This document shows positions 1 to 4,177 of a stretch of DNA of 7,336 bases, piece after piece. Source of the stretch: Chitinispirillaceae bacterium (GTDB lineage Bacteria; Fibrobacterota; Chitinivibrionia; Chitinivibrionales; Chitinispirillaceae). The stretch lies in NCBI GenBank assembly GCA_016926315.1, contig JAFGOU010000221.1:1-7336 (forward strand), given 5' to 3'. Each line of letters opens with the position of its first letter. The first letter of the stretch is position 1. The notes beneath the pieces were generated by a model. It was given only the letters and a program-made list of their open reading frames with translations, was not told the origin of the DNA and made no database searches. Made by a program: the position numbers and the translations under genes.

Positions 1-19
1 CTTCCCCCTGCGGGGGAAG
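1..19. repeat. Perfect hairpin at the window edge
   Basis: CTTCCCCC at 1-8 and GGGGGAAG at 12-19 form a perfect 8-bp inverted repeat with a TGC loop. No T-run follows on the plus strand. On the minus strand the downstream sequence lies outside the window, so its role (terminator, repeat element, or end of a neighbouring gene) cannot be decided. Confidence 0.5.
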
Positions 20-40
20 AAACAGATGGGGGCGTAATAG

Positions 41-70
41 AAAAAAGCCGCAGTCCCGTTGGAGCGGGAC
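41..70 (-). terminator. Probable intrinsic terminator of the deacetylase-like gene
   Basis: Read on the minus strand, GTCCCG and CGGGAC (plus-strand positions 65-70 and 53-58) form a 6-bp GC-rich stem with a 6-base loop. A T-run of six follows at 46-41, after a 6-base GC-rich spacer. It lies about 120 bases past the stop codon of the minus-strand gene. The gap between stem and T-run is longer than ideal, so the call is moderate. Confidence 0.42.
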
Positions 71-188
71 GGGGAATTAGACCCATAACGATTAATTGTT
101 TTTCTGTGGCTGAAGGCATTCGATCGGGTAGGTGGAATTGAAATCAAAATCAGATGCTGCGGATAAACCGGATAGTCACTGTAAAAAA

Positions 189-1379
189 TCATTTCTTTTT
201 ATCGGGTACAACGATTTCTGATACGTAGCAGAGCCGGATGCCGTTCTGCCGCAGGAGGGGAAGCTGCTTTTTCAGCGCCCGGATAAAAGCGGTGGTGCCC
301 CTGCTGCAGACGATTATGTGCCCACGTTTCTGCGCTTCCATGGCGCAGCGCCTGATGAGATCCTCGATGCCGGAGACATCGAGCGCTGAATCGATTGAAC
401 AGCCTATGGCCCCGAAGGGGAGGGAGATTTTTTCCGCCGCGGACGCTGCCACGCTTTTCCGTGACTTCCTGTCCTCGATGAAATACCCGTGCCGCTTCTT
501 GATCTCGCTGAAGAGAATGCCGGTCAACCGGGAATCTTCGAGGGCGCGTGTGCCCCCCAGGTTGATGAAGCCCGAAAAATTAGGCACTGCCTCGGCGGCG
601 TCTGCTATGATCGAACGAACCCGTGGTTCCGTAAAGTGGAGCATGACGCACTGTGTTTTCCGGCCGTCAGGGGAGCGTGGAACGAGGCAGGGTTCCATGG
701 GCTGGAGAATGATGATCTCCTTTTTGTACTCGTTCGAGATCTGGGCGGTCCAGGAGGAGAGCTTCCGCGAAGGCAGAAGAGCGACCGTCAGCGGTTCAGG
801 AAAAGAGAGGTACTCAATAGTTTTCTGGTCGGCGGTGAAGCCGAAATCCTTTATCAGGAACGCCATCTTCGCGGTCGCGCTGAAATAGCGCGAGGCCCAT
901 GAAACCGTCAGGTGCACCGTCCGCTCCTGCGGCCGGGAGCCTGCAAACACGATGGAAATGCCGCGGTCATCCGGAGAACAGGAACAGTCCTCGACGCGGT
1001 ATGGCGTTCCCGATGCGGCGGAGGAAAGGTGCCATGCGATCCATTCGACGGGTTTTCCCCGCGGCACGGCGGCGCGGATTTCGACGGCGTCGTCGTCCGG
1101 GAGTTTGCGGAAGGAAACGGACGAGTCGTCGATTTCGAGGAGCGACAGACGGTCGAGGATATTATTTTCAAGTGAGGAACGGCCGGGCCGTTTTTTCACC
1201 CTGGCGGCGGCCGGCACGGATGTCCCGCGCGGCTTCCGGACAAGCTTGGAGACGGGTTCCGGGATAAGGTCGCTTGCGGCGGAGAGGACGTGCCGATACG
1301 TTCCCGAGGTGAACATATAGACGCCTCCTCCCGCGCAGAGGGAAGTGAATGCCAGCAACAGAACGTTATGGATACGCAT
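189..1379 (-). CDS. Divergent polysaccharide deacetylase (YibQ-type) family protein, active site degenerate
   Basis: Predicted 396-residue protein. Residues about 5-24 are hydrophobic, giving a membrane anchor or uncleaved signal, so the bulk should be periplasmic or extracytoplasmic. A variable linker follows, then a C-terminal domain (about 170-390) matching the YibQ / divergent polysaccharide deacetylase fold in motif order: LIKDFGF (175-181), LLPS (201-204), LQPMEP (225-230), FINLGGTR (271-278), YFIEDRKS (299-306), and a final IIVCSRGT (355-362). The usual family motifs are VIDDxGY, HLPMxP, NNHMGS, FLDS and IGHPHP. Here the first Asp of the DD pair is Lys, the HLPM and NNHMGS histidines are Leu, and the final GH is CS. 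The fold looks kept but the metal site lost. I chose the ATG at 1379 because a promoter-like element lies just upstream, at 1430-1458. An in-frame ATG at 1484 would add 35 residues and overlap miaA. No strong Shine-Dalgarno precedes either start. Family call fairly sure; function unknown. Confidence 0.75.
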   Translation of the reverse strand: MRIHNVLLLAFTSLCAGGGVYMFTSGTYRHVLSAASDLIPEPVSKLVRKPRGTSVPAAARVKKRPGRSSLENNILDRLSLLEIDDSSVSFRKLPDDDAVEIRAAVPRGKPVEWIAWHLSSAASGTPYRVEDCSCSPDDRGISIVFAGSRPQERTVHLTVSWASRYFSATAKMAFLIKDFGFTADQKTIEYLSFPEPLTVALLPSRKLSSWTAQISNEYKKEIIILQPMEPCLVPRSPDGRKTQCVMLHFTEPRVRSIIADAAEAVPNFSGFINLGGTRALEDSRLTGILFSEIKKRHGYFIEDRKSRKSVAASAAEKISLPFGAIGCSIDSALDVSGIEDLIRRCAMEAQKRGHIIVCSRGTTAFIRALKKQLPLLRQNGIRLCYVSEIVVPDKKK

Positions 1380-1428
1380 GAGATGCCGCTGCGATACGGA
1401 AGAGATGCGGGAAGAGTTGCGTGAGGCA

Positions 1429-1434
1429 TAAAAT
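1429..1434 (+). promoter_or_regulatory. Possible -10 element for miaA
   Basis: TAAAAT matches the TATAAT consensus at five of six positions and lies about 40 bases before the miaA ATG at 1475. No good -35 hexamer is placed 16-18 bases upstream. It overlaps the -10 proposed for the opposite strand, so the AT-rich patch may serve both divergent genes. A start near 1441 would exclude the alternative GTG at 1421. Confidence 0.25.
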
Positions 1435-1458
1435 ACCCCTTGTACCGGCGGTCTGCAA
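1430..1458 (-). promoter_or_regulatory. Possible promoter of the deacetylase-like gene
   Basis: On the minus strand TTGCAG (1458-1453) is followed after 17 bases by TATTTT (1435-1430). This is a loose sigma70-like pair with the right spacing. Transcription would begin near 1423, consistent with translation from the ATG at 1379 rather than the one at 1484. Sequence match only. Confidence 0.3.
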
Positions 1459-1474
1459 GCACGGCAGTCGTACG

Positions 1475-2410
1475 ATGACACCATGCCTTCGAATCAAGGT
1501 CCCGGTGCTTTTAGGTCCGACCGCCTCTGGCAAAACGGCCGTTGCTTTACGCCTTGCCGAATCAGCCGGCTGGGAGATTATCTCCTGCGATTCGCGGCAG
1601 GTCTACCGTTATATGGACATAGGCACCGCGAAACCGCGCAGAGAGGAGCTCGGCCGCGTCCGGCACCGGCTTATTGACATTCTGGATCCGCAGGAACCAT
1701 ATTCCGCGGCCGCTTTTGCCAACGATGCACTGAACATCATACGTACCCTCGCGGCAGAGGGAAAGACGGCACTCGTGTGCGGCGGCACCGGCCTCTATTT
1801 CGAGAGCCTGAGGAGGGGCATAGGTCCGCAGGTGGCGTCGGATCCTCTTATTCGTGACACGCTCGCCAGGCGTGCGGCCGAAGAGGGCTGCGCAGCGCTT
1901 CACCGCGAACTGCACGACAGGGACCCCGAAGCGGCGGACGCCATCCACGCGAATAACGTTCAGCGGGTCGTGCGGGCGCTTGCGGTCTGGTATCAGACGG
2001 GGAAGACGATTTCGGAGCTGAAACGGCTTGCCGTTCCTCCGGAAGACATCGAATTCACTGCCGCGGTGCTCATGCCTCGGCGCGACAGTCTTTACGAACG
2101 GATAAACGGCAGGGTGGATGAGATGACGCGCCGGGGGCTGTGGGAGGAGTTCGTGGCCTTGAGGGGCCGGGGGTATGACGAGCGCACTCCGGGGCTCAGG
2201 TGCGTCGGCTACCGGGAGCTTTTTGCGGTTGAGCGGGGAACGGCGTCTATGAGAGAAGCCGTGGAGATGATCAAGCGGAATTCCCGCCGGTATGCGAAAC
2301 GTCAGATCACCTGGTTCAGGATGCATAACCGGGAATCGATGATGGAGTACGCATGGGACACGGCGCACCTTAAGAAAATTGAACGAGCGCTTGCAATTTC
2401 CGGGCATTGA
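1475..2410 (+). CDS. miaA: tRNA dimethylallyltransferase (tRNA delta-2-isopentenylpyrophosphate transferase)
   Basis: Cytoplasmic enzyme that transfers a dimethylallyl group from DMAPP to N6 of A37 in tRNAs reading codons that begin with U. The product is i6A37, usually thiomethylated later by MiaB. The 311-residue product has the whole family signature: P-loop GPTASGKT (14-21), DSRQVYRYMDIGTAKP (39-54) with the presumed catalytic Asp39, GGTGLY (103-108), the central tRNA-binding insert, and the C-terminal RRYAKRQITWFR (271-282). Length is normal for the family. I chose the ATG at 1475, which puts the P-loop about 14 residues in, as usual. A GTG at 1421 would add 18 residues without family support. 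Shine-Dalgarno is weak. It is divergent from the deacetylase-like gene and followed by a 225-bp gap. The tRNA-Leu(CAA) at 3546 has the A36-A37-A38 sequence the enzyme prefers. Confidence 0.97.
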   Translation: MTPCLRIKVPVLLGPTASGKTAVALRLAESAGWEIISCDSRQVYRYMDIGTAKPRREELGRVRHRLIDILDPQEPYSAAAFANDALNIIRTLAAEGKTALVCGGTGLYFESLRRGIGPQVASDPLIRDTLARRAAEEGCAALHRELHDRDPEAADAIHANNVQRVVRALAVWYQTGKTISELKRLAVPPEDIEFTAAVLMPRRDSLYERINGRVDEMTRRGLWEEFVALRGRGYDERTPGLRCVGYRELFAVERGTASMREAVEMIKRNSRRYAKRQITWFRMHNRESMMEYAWDTAHLKKIERALAISGH

Positions 2411-2615
2411 ATGTATTATATTTACCATAACTCCCGATCCAATATCCTTGGCAGTTCATCACGAGCGGAATGATGTGACTTTTCATAATGCGAAAGCGTG
2501 ATTCTTCATTGCTGCGGACAGGATGTTTTTTTTATCTCGGGCGGTTGCGCCGCATAAACGATTGAACCTGATTCTTGAACAATAATTGTCCCACCAATTC
2601 AGCAGCCTCCCGGCA

Positions 2616-2627
2616 GGGAGGAAGGAG
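2616..2627 (+). promoter_or_regulatory. Strong ribosome binding site deciding the start at 2636
   Basis: The purine run GGGAGGAAGGAG ends 8 bases before the ATG at 2636. A GTG at 2627 in the same frame overlaps this run and has no space for its own site. The ATG is therefore the better start. Confidence 0.7.
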
Positions 2628-2635
2628 TGCCGTGC

Positions 2636-3139
2636 ATGATGACCAACGATGATGTTCCCCGCAATATGCCCTATCCCCAGGGCCGCAAGCCCATCACACC
2701 CAACAGCAGGTACAGCAGTCCGAGCCCCAGTTACAATTATAACTATAACTCGAACAGCAGTTATCCGTCTCAGCAGCACCTGCGGAGAAAGATGGATAAC
2801 AGGTTTAAAAGAGACAACAGGGACAACGGAAATTCCAACGAGCGCCTCATGCGGCAGAACGATCTCATCATCCGTTTGTTAAAAGAGATACGGGACCGTC
2901 TTCCTCCTCCGCCTGTTTCCGCACCGGTCAACGCCGAAACGGCGCGTCAGAACAGGCCTGCCGAGGAGATCGAACGGACCGAAGCCGCAGGCGTTGTGCC
3001 TGCGACCCAGGAGTTGCAGACGCCAGCGCCGGAAGCGGGCAATGAGGCGGAAGCGGGCAATCTGGCGGCGGCACCCGTTGACGAAGCGTCACCGAGTGAA
3101 CAGCAAACGCTGACAGAAGGAAACCGCGAGGCGGAATAA
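2636..3139 (+). CDS. Hypothetical low-complexity protein
   Basis: I do not recognise this 167-residue protein. Residues 1-66 are disordered-looking, rich in Asn, Ser, Tyr, Pro and Arg, with an alternating YNYNYN stretch (33-38) and a basic RNA-binding-like patch (about 50-62: RRKMDNRFKRDNR). Residues about 68-89 (NERLMRQNDLIIRLLKEIRDRL) alternate hydrophobic and charged residues and are the only likely helix, possibly amphipathic or a coiled coil. Residues 90-167 are Pro/Ala/Glu-rich and acidic, with a short internal repeat. There is no signal peptide or membrane segment. The layout (basic disordered head, one helix, acidic tail) suggests an oligomerising or nucleic-acid-associated protein, but that is inference. 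The strong ribosome binding site supports that it is a real gene. The next gene starts 51 bases downstream and is probably co-transcribed. Confidence 0.7.
   Translation: MMTNDDVPRNMPYPQGRKPITPNSRYSSPSPSYNYNYNSNSSYPSQQHLRRKMDNRFKRDNRDNGNSNERLMRQNDLIIRLLKEIRDRLPPPPVSAPVNAETARQNRPAEEIERTEAAGVVPATQELQTPAPEAGNEAEAGNLAAAPVDEASPSEQQTLTEGNREAE
3031..3061 (+). repeat. 13-bp tandem direct repeat inside the hypothetical gene
   Basis: GGAAGCGGGCAAT occurs at 3031-3043 and again at 3049-3061, an 18-bp (six-codon) period. It encodes a repeated EAGN motif in the acidic tail. This looks like a small in-frame slippage duplication, a possible site of length variation between strains. Confidence 0.6.
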
Positions 3140-3190
3140 CATGTTCCGGCCGCCGCTTCGCCGTGTGCGGGCGGTCATCAGGTGGCTTTT

Positions 3191-3469
3191 ATGCGCGAAA
3201 ATAATGCAAAAGACGGCCGTTACCGGCTTTACGATGAGCATCTGGTGCGCAACATCATGCTGACCGCCGTCATTTCGGCCATGGAGTACATACGGGAAAA
3301 CCCGCATGCCGATTCCGATGAGATATGCGATTTTATCGAGGCGAACGCCGAGAATATCATAGGCGATACCGTCAGGCAGATGAAAAACATCGACGATTCC
3401 ACGGTAAAGGACGGGGAAGACGACGCCGACGAGGACGGCCGAGAGTGGCTGTCAAACGAGAAAGACTGA
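3191..3469 (+). CDS. Hypothetical small acidic-tailed protein
   Basis: Unrecognised 92-residue protein. The N-terminal two thirds (about 10-62) look like a compact helical domain: RYRLYDEHLVRNIMLTAV, then a YIRENP turn, then DSDEICDFIEANAENIIG. The last 25 or so residues are very acidic and look disordered. There is no signal peptide or membrane span. I chose the ATG at 3191 because AGGTGG at 3180-3185 sits 5 bases upstream; the in-frame GTG at 3182 lies inside that site. It follows the low-complexity gene by 51 bases without an obvious terminator, so the two are probably an operon. An acidic tail next to a partner with a basic head could suggest interaction, but this is speculation. Confidence 0.68.
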   Translation: MRENNAKDGRYRLYDEHLVRNIMLTAVISAMEYIRENPHADSDEICDFIEANAENIIGDTVRQMKNIDDSTVKDGEDDADEDGREWLSNEKD

Positions 3470-3498
3470 TTTTACGGGCCGGACTTTTCCCTGCGTTG

Positions 3499-3527
3499 TT
3501 GCGCTGCACCGCATAAAAAAGTAATTT
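3499..3527 (+). promoter_or_regulatory. Possible promoter of tRNA-Leu
   Basis: TTGCGC (3499-3504) and TAATTT (3522-3527) are separated by 17 bases, placing a start about 12 bases before the mature tRNA 5' end at 3546. Both hexamers match the consensus only partly. Read-through from the upstream small genes is an alternative. Confidence 0.28.
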
Positions 3528-3545
3528 TACAAACTGCTATTCCCG

Positions 3546-3629
3546 GCCGAAGTGGCGAAACTGGTAGACGCACTGGACTCAAAATCCAGCGGTAGCAATA
3601 CCATCTCGGTTCAAGTCCGAGCTTCGGCA
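3546..3629 (+). tRNA. tRNA-Leu (anticodon CAA)
   Basis: An 84-base class II tRNA folds completely by eye. The acceptor arm is GCCGAAG (3546-3552) with CTTCGGC (3622-3628) and discriminator A at 3629. The D-arm holds the GGTAGACGC stretch. The anticodon stem is CTGGA/TCCAG (3573-3577, 3585-3589) with loop CTCAAAA. The long variable arm has GGTA/TACC (3591-3594, 3599-3602). The T-arm is CTCGG/CCGAG with loop TTCAAGT. The anticodon at 3580-3582 is CAA, reading UUG. CCA is not encoded. Position 37 (3583) lies in an A36-A37-A38 run, the MiaA recognition context. The gene marks the border between core-like genes on the left and defence genes on the right. Confidence 0.96.
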
Positions 3630-3656
3630 TTTTAAATTCCCCCTATAGAAATTATA

Positions 3657-3680
3657 GACTTATAAGACTTTTTTAAGTCT
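3657..3680 (+). repeat. Alternative hairpins just after tRNA-Leu
   Basis: AGACTT (3665-3670) and AAGTCT (3675-3680) form a perfect 6-bp stem around TTTT. An upstream copy, AGACTTA (3657-3663), can pair with the same right arm (TAAGTCT, 3674-3680) over 7 bp. No T-run follows, so it is not a typical terminator. It may be a weak terminator or tRNA 3'-end processing signal. Confidence 0.35.
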
Positions 3681-3739
3681 CCGCTGTTACGTTGTCCGGC
3701 CTGACGAATACCCTCAAATACACCCTATTACAACGGAAA

Positions 3740-3757
3740 ACCGGACACGTGTCCGGT
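3740..3757. repeat. 18-bp perfect palindrome
   Basis: ACCGGACACGTGTCCGGT reads the same on both strands. It is two inverted copies of TGTCCGGT around a CG centre, flanked by A-rich sequence on both sides. It could be an operator for a dimeric regulator, a recombination site, or two abutting inverted-repeat ends of a mobile element. The same half-site recurs at 3693-3699 and 3960-3967. Confidence 0.7.
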
Positions 3758-3967
3758 CAAAAAACAGTCTCACCATTCAGTTGAGCAGGCCACACCGCGG
3801 TAAATCGTTCGTTCAAGTGTTTTAAAGACTCAATTGTTTCAGGGGTATCCCGGTGTGAGGGGTACGAGGTGATACGGGCGCAGAACTGCGTATACACGCT
3901 CCTACGGGCATGTTTGCGGCAAGAAACGGCTCCGCAGTGGTGCTTCAGAGTAAGCAGGAACCGGACA
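3750..3967. mobile_element. Possible 218-bp inverted-repeat element (MITE-like or IS remnant)
   Basis: The stretch begins TGTCCGGT (3750-3757) and ends ACCGGACA (3960-3967), perfect 8-bp inverted ends, and is bordered by CG on both sides (3748-3749 and 3968-3969), as a 2-bp target duplication would leave. Ends of the TGT...ACA type are common in several IS families. On the minus strand an open frame stops at 3759-3757, overlapping the left inverted end, as many transposase genes do. Its last 60 or so residues look protein-like, but I recognise no transposase motif. Short ends and a 2-bp flank can arise by chance, and the repeats could instead be regulator sites. Confidence 0.28.
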
Positions 3968-3977
3968 CGCGGATGTA

Positions 3978-4006
3978 TTGACCGGGAACAGATAAGAAAG
4001 TATATT
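3978..4006 (+). promoter_or_regulatory. Strong sigma70-like promoter upstream of the restriction-modification gene
   Basis: TTGACC (3978-3983) and TATATT (4001-4006) each match the consensus at five of six positions and are separated by exactly 17 bases. Transcription would start near 4013, giving a leader of about 165 bases before the ATG at 4178. An intrinsic terminator lies inside that leader. This is the best promoter match I saw in the window. Confidence 0.6.
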
Positions 4007-4032
4007 TTTCTCGTGTGATGATGATGGGGTAG

Positions 4033-4063
4033 AGGCCGGGGTGCAATGCTCCGGCCTTTTTTT
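4033..4063 (+). terminator. Strong intrinsic terminator in the leader of the restriction-modification gene
   Basis: AGGCCGG (4033-4039) pairs perfectly with CCGGCCT (4051-4057) around an 11-base loop, and a run of seven T ends at 4063. It sits about 20 bases after the predicted start of the promoter at 3978-4006 and 115 bases before the downstream gene. It may end a very short RNA, insulate the gene from tRNA transcription, or act as a leader attenuator. Confidence 0.8.
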
Positions 4064-4160
4064 ATAGGCAAATGCCAAAGGCCTGCCGCCGAATCGCCGA
4101 GCGAGGCTGTGGACGAGTCGGTCAGCCGCCATCCGCCTTTCCCTCCGGTATTCTGAAACG

Positions 4161-4166
4161 TATATT
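4161..4166 (+). promoter_or_regulatory. Possible second -10 immediately before the restriction-modification gene
   Basis: TATATT lies 11 bases before the ATG at 4178 and would give a nearly leaderless transcript. The -35 position (about 4138-4143, TTTCCC) is poor. No Shine-Dalgarno is visible before the ATG, which makes a leaderless start worth considering. The rest of 4064-4177 holds only a small GGC-AAAT-GCC hairpin (4067-4076) and no credible gene. Confidence 0.22.
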
Positions 4167-4177
4167 CATTACACATC

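Noticed and set aside
1..141. An open frame on the plus strand (46 codons to a TGA at 139-141) that could be the 3' end of an upstream gene.
   Set aside because: The translation is Gly/Arg-rich with no recognisable motif, it spans two hairpins, and 46 open codons can occur by chance at this GC.
238..1320. Several long plus-strand frames opposite the deacetylase-like gene.
   Set aside because: They are antisense or alternate-frame shadows in GC-rich coding sequence and show no family motifs. The minus-strand frame carries clear YibQ landmarks.
1562..2428. A 288-codon minus-strand frame opposite miaA.
   Set aside because: The plus strand encodes an unmistakable MiaA and the antisense product has no recognisable domain.
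2521..2553. T8 run (2526-2533) and a nearby GCGG/CCGC stem as a miaA terminator.
   Set aside because: The stem lies after the T-run on the plus strand, and no adequate stem precedes it. On the minus strand the run becomes A rather than T.
2562..2588. TTGAAC followed by TAATTG as a promoter for the small gene pair.
   Set aside because: The spacing is only 15 bases and the -10 match is poor. I found no better promoter in 2411-2635, so it is not called.
3630..4177. A CRISPR array or a known structured RNA (RNase P, tmRNA, 6S) in the intergenic region.
   Set aside because: There are no regularly spaced direct repeats, and none of the signature sequences of those RNAs could be seen.
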